This document shows positions 18,354 to 26,715 of a stretch of DNA of 39,946 bases, piece by piece. This DNA is from Paludibacter sp. (GTDB lineage: Bacteria; Bacteroidota; Bacteroidia; Bacteroidales; Paludibacteraceae): positions 1 to 39,946 of the forward strand of contig JAIFKX010000244.1 in assembly GCA_020049335.1 (NCBI GenBank), in the 5' to 3' direction. Below the pieces are notes generated by a model. It saw only the letters and a list, made by a program, of their open reading frames with translations. It was not told where the DNA came from and made no database searches. Numbering within the stretch: the stretch's first letter is position 1; the number at the start of each line of letters is the position of its first letter. Made by a program: the position numbers and the translations under genes.

Positions 18354-18893
18354 TTACTTATAAACAGATTTATGTAACAGGTTTTTGTTCAATTCTTTAA
18401 GCGCATTTCTACGACTTGAAATCATACCTGGGGAAAGTAAATGTGAATCATAATTTTCTAAATAAGCTATTAACTCCGGTTTTAAATCGGGTTCTATTTT
18501 ACAAAAGCGAACCAATAATTTTAATGAAAGTGACTGAATTGCAATTGGTTGCCTGTCTGATGCCAGCCAGTCAAAACAGCTATTAATTAAATCAACATTT
18601 ATTGTTATAGGAATAGATAGAAGAATAGATAACGAAAGTCGGCGTACGCCTTCGTGTTTAGTTGTTAAGGTGAGATTCGTAATTTGCTGCTTTTTTATAT
18701 CATCAATAAAGTTGGGGAACTTCTGAATCATTTTTTCGCAAGCCCAAGCAGCTCTCCAAGAAACCTTTTCATCTTTATCAAAAATTAAATCGAAAATAGT
18801 TTGAAAATTATCCACATCATCGTATACAGTCAATGCAATATTATCAATCAGGTTACGAGATAAATTATTTTTCAAAAGATTTCTGTAATCCAT
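18354..18893 (-). CDS. HEAT/armadillo-like hypothetical protein (179 aa)
   Basis: I cannot name a family with certainty. The 179-residue product is all-helical, with repeated hydrophobic helix pairs (for example WRAAWACEKMIQKFPNF and GVRRLSLSILLSIP) that look like HEAT or armadillo repeats. Such folds usually bind proteins. There is no signal peptide or membrane segment. It starts 30 bases after the DciA-like gene on the same strand, as the last gene of the pyrK-pyrD string. Similar small HEAT-like proteins are frequent in Bacteroidota and uncharacterised. Confidence 0.75.
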   Translation of the reverse strand: MDYRNLLKNNLSRNLIDNIALTVYDDVDNFQTIFDLIFDKDEKVSWRAAWACEKMIQKFPNFIDDIKKQQITNLTLTTKHEGVRRLSLSILLSIPITINVDLINSCFDWLASDRQPIAIQSLSLKLLVRFCKIEPDLKPELIAYLENYDSHLLSPGMISSRRNALKELNKNLLHKSVYK

Positions 18894-18923
18894 ATTAGCT
18901 AATTTTAACTACGAAAAACGCCA

Positions 18924-19214
18924 TTATCTAAAAATAATTTCTTTTATAACCTCTGCTCCTACTTCACGGTTAAGTGAATTTTTTATTTCTTCTCGGCTTA
19001 AAAATAAATCGTGTCGCAGAACCGAAGATGATAAGGTAACGTATAAAACTCTGTTTTTTATAATCAAATCAGATGAATACTGTTTGATATTTTCACCTAG
19101 AATTTTTGGCCAAGCATCTATCAAATGTTTATCATTTAATTTTTTATCTAAATGATTGTTTTTTAATACTTGACCAATAATTTCTTTCAGAGTCTCTGTA
19201 TTTCTTTTTCTCAT
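18924..19214 (-). CDS. DUF721/DciA-like protein
   Basis: A 96-residue protein with the DUF721 pattern: an N-terminal helix (LKEIIGQVLKNN), then AWPKILGENIKQYSSDLIIKN, and a strand-helix stretch VLYVTLSSSVLRHDLF. DUF721 includes DciA, the replicative helicase loader or operator found in bacteria without DnaC. The Bacteroidota members are short like this one, and a DciA role for them is inferred from homology. Its ATG directly abuts the glucosaminidase stop (19214/19215), so translation is probably coupled. Confidence 0.82.
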   Translation of the reverse strand: MRKRNTETLKEIIGQVLKNNHLDKKLNDKHLIDAWPKILGENIKQYSSDLIIKNRVLYVTLSSSVLRHDLFLSREEIKNSLNREVGAEVIKEIIFR

Positions 19215-20153
19215 TTATCGAAGTTTTAAAACTCTTCCTACACGAGCCACTTCAGTATAATTCATACCATTTATATCGTATAATTTCTGCAAGCGAATGG
19301 CGTAGTTTTGTGAAATGGTATACATGGTTTCGCGATACTTAATTACATGTGTATCATAGCCTTTAGCCGATTTTGTTTTTTTACGCTGAATGTAAATTTG
19401 TGTTCCAGGCAAAAGCACTGATTGCTTGTCAACTTCATTATATTCAAGTATCTTTTTTTCTCGTATTCCAAGCTCATCAGCAATGCTTCCATACGTATCA
19501 CCCTGCTCTGAAACTACAAAACGAACTCGATTATTTTTATAAATAATATGGCTTCCTTCAGCTGAAATACTACCAATAGCTCGATAATGATTTGATTCTT
19601 TTTGCTTATTAGTTTGTACATTAGCCCAGTTTTTAGATTCTTTTTGCAAATCGAATTTATGCAATTCGTAATTCTCAATAATTGAAATTAGCTTGTATGC
19701 ATACGACGGGTCAGTAGCATATCCAGCTTTTTTCAATCCATGAGCCCACTTTTCATAATCTGTCGGACTATATTCGAATAAAAATGAATAGCGACTTTTA
19801 TTTTTAAGAAATAAGGAATGGTCCCGATAAGAATCTATTACATTGTTGTATTTTCTAAAACATTCGCCTTGCGCATCATCATCGTGATACACTTTTTCAC
19901 CAGGCCAATCGTGACATTTTATACCAAAGTGATTATTTGAATTTCGTACAAAAACACTTTGTCCAGCACCTGACTCTAATAAGCCTTGAGCAAGCGTAAT
20001 ACTTGCTGGAATACCATACTCTTTTTGCTGAACCACAGCAAGTTGAGCATAATTATCAATGTAATTAATATAAGCCTGACTTTTATTTTGGGCGATAATA
20101 GATAAAGATAGAAACAAGAGAATTATTGTAAAGATGAAGTTTTTTTTGCTCAT
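19215..20153 (-). CDS. secreted glucosaminidase with LysM repeats
   Basis: A peptidoglycan hydrolase, exported. A signal peptide covers about residues 1-21 (FIFTIILLFLSLSIIAQ). A glucosaminidase domain (GH73-like) spans about 27-170, with the likely catalytic glutamate in LAQGLLESGAGQS (Glu60) and NNHFGIKC following. Two LysM-like cell-wall binding modules cover about 205-260 and 268-312. The length of 312 is normal for this Bacteroidota architecture. It starts 43 bases after pyrD on the same strand and ends exactly where the DciA-like gene begins. It probably helps remodel the cell wall during growth. Confidence 0.9.
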   Translation of the reverse strand: MSKKNFIFTIILLFLSLSIIAQNKSQAYINYIDNYAQLAVVQQKEYGIPASITLAQGLLESGAGQSVFVRNSNNHFGIKCHDWPGEKVYHDDDAQGECFRKYNNVIDSYRDHSLFLKNKSRYSFLFEYSPTDYEKWAHGLKKAGYATDPSYAYKLISIIENYELHKFDLQKESKNWANVQTNKQKESNHYRAIGSISAEGSHIIYKNNRVRFVVSEQGDTYGSIADELGIREKKILEYNEVDKQSVLLPGTQIYIQRKKTKSAKGYDTHVIKYRETMYTISQNYAIRLQKLYDINGMNYTEVARVGRVLKLR

Positions 20154-20196
20154 AAATATTTATAAATCAGGGATTTTATTTTTAAAATTAATTTAA

Positions 20197-21108
20197 TTAA
20201 ACTTCCAAAGCACCAATAATATCGTTTACAGAACTAAAATTATGTCGTTTCAGATAATCTTCAATACCTTCGAGAACTTTAATCGAAACAGTAGGATCGA
20301 TAAAATTAGCAGTACCAATTTGAATAGCAGATGCACCAGCTAATAAAAATTCGATTGCATCCGTTGCATTCATAATACCGCCCATGCCAATTACAGGTAC
20401 TTTTACAGCATTTGCCACCTGCCAAACCATCCGCAATGCCACTGGCTTAACAGCAGGTCCTGAGAGACCACCGGTAATAGTGGATAACACTGGAATTCTC
20501 TTTTCAGCATTGATAGCCATACCTAATATTGTGTTTATAAGTGATATGGAATCAGCTCCTTCTGCCTCTACAGCTAATGCAATTTCTGCAATATCTGTTA
20601 CATTTGGCGAAAGTTTTACCATTATTTCTTTTTTATATACTTTCCGAACTTCTCTAACAACTTGAGATGCTGACAAGCAACTTGTTCCAAAAGCCATACC
20701 ACCTTCTTTCACATTGGGGCACGAAATGTTCAATTCTATACCAGGAATTCTATCTAGGTCATTAAGCATTTCAGCTGTAATAATATAGTCATCAATTGTG
20801 CTTCCCGAAACATTCACAAAAATAGCCGTTTCAAAGTCTTTTATAGTTGGATAAATGTTATTAACAAAGTAATCTACACCTTTATTTTGCAGTCCCACAG
20901 CATTTAACATACCTAATGGAGTTTCGGCCATACGAGGATAAGCATTTCCTTGTCTGCTGCGAAGTGTAGTACCCTTAACAACGATGCCTCCAATTCGCGA
21001 CAGATCAATAAAGTCTTGGTATTCCGTTCCATACCCAAATGTGCCCGATGCTGTCATTACGGGATTTTTAAGCTCTACCTGGCCTAATTTTACTTTCAAA
21101 TCTACCAT
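20197..21108 (-). CDS. pyrD: dihydroorotate dehydrogenase B, catalytic subunit
   Basis: Oxidises dihydroorotate to orotate in pyrimidine synthesis. It is an FMN TIM-barrel of 303 residues of class 1[13 protein letters not shown] lies at residues 16-27. The likely catalytic Cys130 is in [11 protein letters not shown], and the C-terminal FMN phosphate site includes GMGGI and [10 protein letters not shown]. The Cys in place of Ser as active-site base and the adjoining pyrK gene mark the NAD-dependent heterotetramer type. The ATG overlaps the end of pyrK by 7 bases, showing coupled translation. Confidence 0.96.
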   Translation of the reverse strand: MVDLKVKLGQVELKNPVMTASGTFGYGTEYQDFIDLSRIGGIVVKGTTLRSRQGNAYPRMAETPLGMLNAVGLQNKGVDYFVNNIYPTIKDFETAIFVNVSGSTIDDYIITAEMLNDLDRIPGIELNISCPNVKEGGMAFGTSCLSASQVVREVRKVYKKEIMVKLSPNVTDIAEIALAVEAEGADSISLINTILGMAINAEKRIPVLSTITGGLSGPAVKPVALRMVWQVANAVKVPVIGMGGIMNATDAIEFLLAGASAIQIGTANFIDPTVSIKVLEGIEDYLKRHNFSSVNDIIGALEV

Positions 21109-21872
21109 TTCAATTTTGATGTATTAAAAACAGGACCTTCGGTACATACGCAAACATGTCCATCGACACTATCGGTTACACAACATAAACACGCCCCAAA
21201 TCCGCAAGCCATTGTATTTTCGAGCGAAACTTCACATTCGGTATTTTTCGATTTTGCATAAGCCGCCACAGCTTTCATCATGGGAGTTGGGCCACAGCTA
21301 TAAATTAAATCATACTTTTTATTTGTTAGTATAGAATGATTGGTAACAAAACCTTTTTCTCCATACGTACCATCCTCGGTAGTCGTAAAAACGTTACCGA
21401 AATTTGAAAACTCTTCTAATTGTAATAAATTATATTTTGAACGTCCACCTAAAAGAAAATCGCAAATTATACCCTTTTCTTTGAGTTTTGAGCCAAGATA
21501 AAGAAGGGGAGCTATGCCAACACCTCCGCCTACTAAAAGCAACTTAGAATCCTCATTAGTTGGTATGGTATAAGAGTTGCCAAGTGGTAGTAGCAAGTTA
21601 AGCAAATCGCCTTGCTTGCACGTAGAAAGCTTACGGGTACCTTCGCCAATAATCTGAATTAGTAACCACAATTCATTTCTTTTATAATCGACAAAATTTA
21701 TTGAAATTGGCCTGCGAAGAAAGGTCTCGGGAGAGTTGTCAACTCTCACTTCAACAAACTGACCAGGATACATTTCGGGTAACTCATCTGGCGAACCCAA
21801 AATTAGAAGAAAATACTGATTGTTAAGTTGTTTGTTTTCCTTGACAATCAGATCTAACATTTTTTTTATCAT
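21102..21872 (-). CDS. pyrK: dihydroorotate dehydrogenase B, electron transfer subunit
   Basis: The FAD and [2Fe-2S] subunit that passes electrons from PyrD to NAD. The ferredoxin-reductase-like flavin site has FLRRPISIN, and the NAD site starts [17 protein letters not shown]. At the C-terminus Cys223, Cys228, Cys231 and Cys241 or Cys243 form the cluster ligands (C-x4-C-x2-C, then a distant C). The 256-residue length is usual. The start may be 21872 or the second methionine (21860). It overlaps pyrD by 7 bases and leads the pyrK-pyrD string. Confidence 0.95.
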   Translation of the reverse strand: MIKKMLDLIVKENKQLNNQYFLLILGSPDELPEMYPGQFVEVRVDNSPETFLRRPISINFVDYKRNELWLLIQIIGEGTRKLSTCKQGDLLNLLLPLGNSYTIPTNEDSKLLLVGGGVGIAPLLYLGSKLKEKGIICDFLLGGRSKYNLLQLEEFSNFGNVFTTTEDGTYGEKGFVTNHSILTNKKYDLIYSCGPTPMMKAVAAYAKSKNTECEVSLENTMACGFGACLCCVTDSVDGHVCVCTEGPVFNTSKLKW

Positions 21873-21942
21873 CTATTACTGTCTATAAATCAATAACATA
21901 CAAAACGAATGTTACCGCTATTACTAATGTATTTTTGTATTG

Positions 21943-21958
21943 CAAAAGTACAAAATTA
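21943..21958 (-). promoter_or_regulatory. two adjoining -7 boxes upstream of pyrK
   Basis: On the minus strand TACTTTTG (21943-21950) and TAATTTTG (21951-21958) both match TAnnTTTG. Either could start the pyrK-pyrD transcript; a plus-strand TATTTTTG lies beside them at about 21930-21937. Confidence 0.45.
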
Positions 21959-21980
21959 TAGTTGAATAGACAAATTGAAA

Positions 21981-22499
21981 TTAGTTGCTAGGAACTTTTG
22001 AGCCAAATTCCTCAAAAGTATTATCGTCGTAATAAATAATTATGCGTGAAATATTTTTAAACTTATATTCAATTTGAGGAACGTAAATTTTCTCAACAAT
22101 TTTTTCAATTATTTCATTCCCTGTATTCGAATTTTCTGCAAAAGATGCAGATTTCTCTTGAATCGTTTCAATTGGTTGAATTTTTAATTCATTATTTATT
22201 TGCTTTTTATCTATGTAAATATCTGATTTATTATCATTTAAGTTAATAGAATCGAATAGTGTAGGCTGCTGAGAATTTAATACTGGACGAAACATCGATC
22301 CATTGTCCATAATAAGCCATTCTGGACTGATTTGCTGAAACCTTACAAGTATTCTTTTAAGTACATCAAGACTCGGTTTATTTCTATCATTTAGAATATG
22401 CGATAGGGTGGAGTTTTTAATTCCTACTTCTTCGGCAAATTGTGCAGAGTTTAAATTAAACTCACGCATCAATATTTCAATTTTTGATTTTTCGTCCAT
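21981..22499 (-). CDS. XRE-family helix-turn-helix regulator
   Basis: From the ATG at 22499 the 172-residue protein begins MDEKSKIEILMREFNL and continues with a Cro/C1-type HTH (SAQFAEEVGIKNSTLSHILN, recognition helix near residues 26-37), then NKPSLDVLKRIL and PEWLIMDNGSMF. This N-terminal layout is common in Bacteroidota chromosomal regulators. An extra 16 residues are open upstream, but that stretch is leader sequence: it contains part of the repeated 11-mer region just after the promoter. The C-terminal half is low in structure and ends in a strand-rich FKNISRIIIYYDDNTFEEF. Targets are unknown; copies of TGTATAAATGT in its leader and upstream region suggest autoregulation. Confidence 0.88.
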   Translation of the reverse strand: MDEKSKIEILMREFNLNSAQFAEEVGIKNSTLSHILNDRNKPSLDVLKRILVRFQQISPEWLIMDNGSMFRPVLNSQQPTLFDSINLNDNKSDIYIDKKQINNELKIQPIETIQEKSASFAENSNTGNEIIEKIVEKIYVPQIEYKFKNISRIIIYYDDNTFEEFGSKVPSN

Positions 22500-22521
22500 T
22501 GTAATTGTACTATCTATATGA

Positions 22522-22532
22522 TGTATAAATGT
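22522..22532. repeat. ACATTTATACA motif, copy 1 (XRE gene leader)
   Basis: TGTATAAATGT lies about 6 bases downstream of the start site predicted from the 22545-22576 promoter, a position from which a bound protein would block transcription of the XRE gene. Confidence 0.5.
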
Positions 22533-22544
22533 AAAAATAAAGTA

Positions 22545-22576
22545 CAAATATAATTCTATTTATTTACATATACAAA
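22545..22576 (-). promoter_or_regulatory. promoter of the XRE regulator
   Basis: On the minus strand -33 TTTG (22573-22576) and -7 TATATTTG (22545-22552) are 20 bases apart, a full Bacteroidota promoter. It gives a leader of about 40 bases and supports the start codon at 22499. Confidence 0.7.
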
Positions 22577-22956
22577 TCTACTTTTCAATCATTTAAAAAC
22601 AAATGTAATGTTACAAAGATACCGAATAGTATGATTCACAAAAATACAAGTATTAATGTAAAAGACAAATACAGACGTACTTAAAGCATTAATTGAAGTA
22701 ATGGTGTACTTAAAGTTTTAAGTTATATATTTTAATATAAGTTCTTTGATTTACAGTAGTATATATTCATAATTATATATATGAAGCTATATTGAGGTAT
22801 ATTCAAGTAATATTTTAAATAATAGCTTTATAAAAAAGATGTAATTAACTGACAGATTGTTATTTAAATATTATATATTTACAATTATATCGTAGATATA
22901 TTAATAATATACATTTCGAAATAGGTACTTAATTTATATTTTTAATTTCTTCAAAT

Positions 22957-22967
22957 TGTATAAATGT
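22957..22967. repeat. ACATTTATACA motif, copy 2
   Basis: TGTATAAATGT on the plus strand, an exact complement match to the 11-mer, preceded by CAAAT. Confidence 0.5.
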
Positions 22968-23027
22968 GATTTTACATACTTTGATTAAGATGTAATTGTA
23001 TATTATAATCCACAATTGTTAAGTGAT

Positions 23028-23038
23028 ACATTTATACA
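23028..23038. repeat. ACATTTATACA motif, copy 3
   Basis: Exact 11-mer on the plus strand, with T before it as in copies 1 and 4. Confidence 0.5.
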
Positions 23039-23056
23039 TTATTTATTTAGCTACAA

Positions 23057-23085
23057 TATATTTACATTTGTTATCTGTAAATATA
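23057..23085. repeat. 10-bp perfect inverted repeat, operator-like
   Basis: TATATTTACA (23057-23066) and TGTAAATATA (23076-23085) with a 9-base spacer. The left arm sequence recurs at 22874-22883. It has no T-run and looks like a protein-binding site more than a terminator. Confidence 0.5.
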
Positions 23086-23110
23086 CTTAAAAAACATTTG
23101 TATGTATTAT

Positions 23111-23121
23111 ACATTTATACA
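23111..23121. repeat. ACATTTATACA motif, copy 4
   Basis: Exact 11-mer on the plus strand, set in TTTGTATG..ATACATTTATACAAA, so its surroundings are partly symmetric. Confidence 0.5.
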
Positions 23122-23355
23122 AACAGCAATACAATCTTTATAAATATCAAAAAATGAATATAACTATTCAATTTTGTATGTATTTACTACAATTGTATAG
23201 AATTAGTAAAATATAGGTTATTGTAATTGGATATAAATATATGTAAATGAGTTATTTAGCAATAAAAATAGCTTACGAGAATTGATTTGTTTTAATCTAT
23301 TTGTATTCTAGTCTTAAAACGACAGTAATACGAGCTAATCCAAACTTATATTCAC

Positions 23356-23388
23356 AAAAAAAGAGCTCGAAATGAATCGAGCTCTTTT
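23356..23388 (-). terminator. terminator after the zinc-ribbon gene
   Basis: AAAAGAGCTCGA (23359-23370) pairs with TCGAGCTCTTTT (23377-23388) in a perfect 12-bp stem with a 6-base loop. On the minus strand it ends in a T-run and lies 22 bases past the zinc-ribbon gene stop. Confidence 0.9.
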
Positions 23389-23410
23389 AAAAATTTTATG
23401 TCTACAAAGA

Positions 23411-24184
23411 TTATTCTGCAACAGGAAGGTTCACTCCTGCCAATTCTTGGTCAACTAAAATACGACCACAGTATTCACATACAATAATTTTTTTGCGCAA
23501 TCGAATGTCTAATTGACGCTGTGCTGGAATTTTGTTGAAACAACCACCACACGAATCGCGTTGTACATAAACTACAGCTAAGCCATTGCGTGCATTTTTG
23601 CGTATTCGTTTGAAGGCAGTTAGTAAGCGTGGTTCAATTAATAATTCAATGTCTTTAGCATGTTCGCGTAGTCTTTCCTCTTCTTGTTTTGTTTCAGCTA
23701 CAATTTCATTTAATTCACCTTTTTTCTGCTGTAAGTCAAGTTTACGTTCCGATAATCTATCAGTTGTAATTTTTTGCTCAGCGCTTTTAGCTTCCTTAGA
23801 AGCAGTAAATTCACGAATACGTTTTTCGCTCAATTCAATCTCAAGAGTTTGGTATTCAATTTCTTTTGATAAATTATCGAATTCTCGATTATTTCTAACG
23901 TTTTCTTGTTGTTCTTTGTATCGATCAATTTTTACGCGAGACTCTTCGATTTCAATTTTTTTGCTTGCAATATTAGCCTGAATATCTTTGATTTCGGCAT
24001 CGAAATGCTCTAAGCGAGTTGTAAGACCAATAATCTCGTCTTCTAAATCTTGTACTTCAAGTGGAAGTTCGCCACGTAAAATTTTTATTTCATCAATTTT
24101 CGAAACTACTCTTTGAAGATCGTATAATGCGAACAATTTTTCTTCAACGGTAATTTCTTTTTCTGTTTTGATTTCTGTAGCCAT
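23411..24184 (-). CDS. coiled-coil C4 zinc-ribbon protein (COG1579 family)
   Basis: A 257-residue protein: about 180 residues of long charged helices forming a coiled coil, then a C-terminal zinc ribbon with Cys212-x2-Cys215 and Cys236-x2-Cys239. This is the COG1579 (DUF164-like) architecture, widespread in bacteria and thought to bind nucleic acid, though its exact job is unsettled. The gene begins 5 bases after nif3 and ends with a strong terminator. Neighbourhood of nif3 and a zinc-ribbon gene is common in bacteria. Confidence 0.9.
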   Translation of the reverse strand: MATEIKTEKEITVEEKLFALYDLQRVVSKIDEIKILRGELPLEVQDLEDEIIGLTTRLEHFDAEIKDIQANIASKKIEIEESRVKIDRYKEQQENVRNNREFDNLSKEIEYQTLEIELSEKRIREFTASKEAKSAEQKITTDRLSERKLDLQQKKGELNEIVAETKQEEERLREHAKDIELLIEPRLLTAFKRIRKNARNGLAVVYVQRDSCGGCFNKIPAQRQLDIRLRKKIIVCEYCGRILVDQELAGVNLPVAE

Positions 24185-24189
24185 ATTGA

Positions 24190-25284
24190 TTACAAATAGT
24201 TTATGGGATTTGTTTTAGTTTCTGAAATTCGGACTGCAAATGTAGGCATTTTTTTTGTAATTAACTCATAAAAAATGTGTTTTGTGTATTGTTCGGTCTC
24301 AAAATGTCCTAAATCGGCTATCAAGATTCTTTTTTCTGCTTCGAAAAACTCATGATACTTAAAATCGCCTGAAATGAAAATATCAGCACCACTTAAAATT
24401 GCATTTTTTAAAAGAAAACTTCCTGATCCTCCGCAAAGTGCTACTCGTTTAATTTTTTTACCAAAAGTATTTGTATGCCTAATTTGATTACAATTAAATA
24501 ATACTTTCAAATTATTTAGAAATTTAGTTTCGTCGATAGGTAGTTCTAAATCTCCTACAAGCCCTGCTCCTAGTCTATTACTTGTATTTTGTAGTGGTAT
24601 AAGATCAAAAGCTGGCTCTTCGTAAGGATGCGATTTTAAAAGTGCATGAATTACTCTCAATTTTGCATTTTCGGGTAAAATTATTTCTAATTTAATTTCA
24701 GGTTCTGTATGAAGGGTATTAGCCTCACCTACAAAAGGTTTAGCAAAATTATTGGCATTAAAAGTACCATAACCTTCGGTACTAAAACTACATGAATCGT
24801 AATTACCAATGTTACCAGCACCAGCAGCAAAAATTGCCTCACGTACTCTCACAGCATGTAGACTTGGAACATACACAACCAATTTAAGAAGTTGATTCGC
24901 TAAAGGTAATAATACTTTTCTGTTTACAAGTCCGAGTTTATCTGCAATTTTAGCATTTACACCTTCAATCACATTGTCGAAATTGGTATGAGCAGCATAA
25001 ACTGCAATATCATTTTTAATCAACTTAATGATACAGCGCTGCGTTTCATTATCGCATGTTAAACGCTTAATTGGTTTAAAAATAAGCGGATGATGCGATA
25101 TGATTAGATTACAATTATTCTCAATTGCTTCATTTACGATATTTTCGGTTATATCAATTGTTAAAAGAATGCCTTTTATAGTCTGATTTACATCACCTAC
25201 AAGTAAACCGGAATTATCATAACTTTCTTGCAAACTCAAAGGTGCAAAATCTTCGAATATTTTTATAATCTCCTTTACCAGCAT
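24190..25284 (-). CDS. Nif3-like dinuclear metal centre protein (YbgI/DUF34 family)
   Basis: A 364-residue cytoplasmic protein with the Nif3 fold. Metal ligands are visible as ISHHPLIFK (His64, His65), the AAHTNFDNV region near residue 96, and GHFETEQ near the C-terminus. At about 130-230 lies the PII/CutA-like insertion (LVVYVPSLHAVRVREAIFAAGAG) found in the longer Nif3 proteins. Members have been proposed as metal-dependent hydrolases or GTP cyclohydrolase-like enzymes, but the function is not settled. It lies 16 bases after the DUF5606 gene and 5 before the zinc-ribbon gene, making a tight three-gene operon. Confidence 0.92.
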   Translation of the reverse strand: MLVKEIIKIFEDFAPLSLQESYDNSGLLVGDVNQTIKGILLTIDITENIVNEAIENNCNLIISHHPLIFKPIKRLTCDNETQRCIIKLIKNDIAVYAAHTNFDNVIEGVNAKIADKLGLVNRKVLLPLANQLLKLVVYVPSLHAVRVREAIFAAGAGNIGNYDSCSFSTEGYGTFNANNFAKPFVGEANTLHTEPEIKLEIILPENAKLRVIHALLKSHPYEEPAFDLIPLQNTSNRLGAGLVGDLELPIDETKFLNNLKVLFNCNQIRHTNTFGKKIKRVALCGGSGSFLLKNAILSGADIFISGDFKYHEFFEAEKRILIADLGHFETEQYTKHIFYELITKKMPTFAVRISETKTNPINYL

Positions 25285-25300
25285 TACTTTATTAGATTTC

Positions 25301-25711
25301 TTATTTTGCTTCAGTGAGTTCTTTTTCTACAAAATCAGTTATATTACTGCTAATTAATGAATTGTACCAATTTATTAACTTACGAATATCGCTTGGATAG
25401 ACTCTATCGCGATCGTAGTCTGGAAGAATTTCTGTCATGTAGGCACGAAGTTTATCGTTATCAGCTTTTGAATCGACACTACTTGGTGCACCGCTTTCTT
25501 TTGTTTTGATAGCATCTAAAACCTGACCTAATTTTACTTCGGCAGTTTCTGTAAAAATAGCTATATCGCCCAAAGATACTACTTTGTCTTTGGAGTAAGC
25601 TGGAATACGTTTTCCATCAATAAGCGATTCGATGATTAGCATGTTTTTGCCTTGCGAAACCAATTTGTACAAGCCTGGTTTACCCGAAATAGATAAGATT
25701 TCTTTCAACAT
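25301..25711 (-). CDS. DUF5606 domain protein
   Basis: A 136-residue soluble protein beginning MLKEILSISGKPGLYKLVS, the start of the DUF5606 family found mainly in Bacteroidota. The first 70 residues form a compact beta-rich domain with KGKNM..., RIPAYSKDKVVSLGDIAIF; the C-terminal half (ILPDYDRDRVYPSDIRKLINWY) is helical. The function is unknown. It heads the DUF5606-nif3-zinc ribbon operon, so a shared role is possible. No clear TAnnTTTG box was found in the 120 bases upstream. Confidence 0.88.
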   Translation of the reverse strand: MLKEILSISGKPGLYKLVSQGKNMLIIESLIDGKRIPAYSKDKVVSLGDIAIFTETAEVKLGQVLDAIKTKESGAPSSVDSKADNDKLRAYMTEILPDYDRDRVYPSDIRKLINWYNSLISSNITDFVEKELTEAK

Positions 25712-25801
25712 AGAGTTTTAATTTTAATAATTTTAAATTTATTTGAAATATAGTTTAATTTATTGATATACATTAGTTTGTTTTTGCTAAATAGCCTTTT
25801 G

Positions 25802-25836
25802 AATTTACAAAGCATATACATTCGCATTTGTAAATT
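25802..25836. other. hairpin overlapping the hisA stop codon
   Basis: AATTTACAAA (25802-25811) and TTTGTAAATT (25827-25836) form a 10-bp perfect stem with a 15-base loop. It lacks a T-run, so it may be a weak terminator or a 3' stabilising structure for hisA. Confidence 0.4.
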
Positions 25837-26557
25837 AAATCAAAAATGGTTTTAAATCAGCTAATTTAATTCTACCTTCGTAAATAGCTTTGCCGGTAAT
25901 TACTGCTGGAATGTTAGCCCTGTGTAGCTGCTCAATATCTGATATGGAGCTAACACCGCCACTTGCAATTAGGTACATTTCTGGAAATTCCATAATCATT
26001 TTTTTGTACAACTCAATGGCAGGACCTTGAAGCATTCCATCTTTACTAATATCGGTACAAATCACTTTGCTAATTCCTTTTTTTAAATAATCAGAAACAA
26101 AAGGTAAAAGTTCAATTTTGGTAGTTTCCAACCAACCGCCTACAGCCACTTTTTCATTTTTCACATCGGCTCCAAGAATAATTTTTTCACCGCCAAATTT
26201 TTCAATCCACGAACCAAAAGTTTCAGGATCTCGTACGGCTATACTCCCACCAGTTATCATTTTAGCTCCCGAATTGAATGCTATACGAAGGTCGTCGTCT
26301 GATTTTAAACCTCCACCAAAATCGATTATTAGATTTGTGGAAGTAGCAATTTTTTCGAGAACTTTATGATTTACAATGTGATGTGCTTTTGCCCCATCTA
26401 AATCGACTAAATGTAAGCGACGAATTCCCGCATCTTCGAACATTTTTGCGACTTCAAGCGGATTTTCGTTATAAGTAGTTTTTTGATTATAATCGCCCTG
26501 AGAAAGCCGGACACATTTGGCATCAATAAGGTCGATAGCTGGAATTATTTCAATCAC
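25835..26557 (-). CDS. hisA: ProFAR isomerase, histidine biosynthesis
   Basis: Isomerises the ProFAR intermediate in histidine synthesis. A 240-residue TIM barrel with duplicated phosphate sites. The catalytic aspartates are Asp9 in IIPAIDLIDAKCVRL and Asp131 in LGADVKN, and IDFGGGLKSDDD and IASGGVSS are the two phosphate-binding loops. The Trp in GGWLETT favours HisA over HisF. It is transcribed alone: the genes on both sides are unrelated, no hisH or hisF is seen, and its own -7 box lies at 26587-26594. Confidence 0.94.
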   Translation of the reverse strand: MIEIIPAIDLIDAKCVRLSQGDYNQKTTYNENPLEVAKMFEDAGIRRLHLVDLDGAKAHHIVNHKVLEKIATSTNLIIDFGGGLKSDDDLRIAFNSGAKMITGGSIAVRDPETFGSWIEKFGGEKIILGADVKNEKVAVGGWLETTKIELLPFVSDYLKKGISKVICTDISKDGMLQGPAIELYKKMIMEFPEMYLIASGGVSSISDIEQLHRANIPAVITGKAIYEGRIKLADLKPFLI

Positions 26558-26586
26558 TGTTTGGAATTTTTTATTTTAACGTAATA

Positions 26587-26594
26587 CAAAAATA
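26587..26594 (-). promoter_or_regulatory. -7 promoter box for hisA
   Basis: CAAAAATA on the plus strand is TATTTTTG on the minus strand, an exact TAnnTTTG match 30 bases before the hisA start. Confidence 0.5.
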
Positions 26595-26715
26595 CAAAAA
26601 CTACAGGAATAAATGCTTTAATTAGATGCTTATATTCATTAATAAAAATTGAATTAAATAATTAAATATCTATTCATTTTTCATAAGTAGTTATATATAA
26701 ATATATTAACTACAT

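Larger units (their letters stand above)
22500..23355. other. 856-base gene-free, extremely AT-rich region with repeated motifs
   Basis: No open frame of useful size, tRNA or rRNA is seen on either strand. The stretch is far richer in A and T than its neighbours. It holds four copies of the 11-mer ACATTTATACA or its complement (22522-22532, 22957-22967, 23028-23038, 23111-23121), a 10-bp inverted repeat (23057-23085), and a direct repeat GTACTTAAAG at 22677-22686 and 22706-22715. The right end is the zinc-ribbon gene terminator. It most likely serves as regulatory DNA for the XRE gene; an undetected small RNA cannot be excluded. Confidence 0.6.

Noticed and set aside
22500-23355. Chromosomal replication origin
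   Set aside because: Only one near-match to a DnaA box was seen (TAATCCACA near 23007), without a cluster, and dnaA or dnaN is not nearby.
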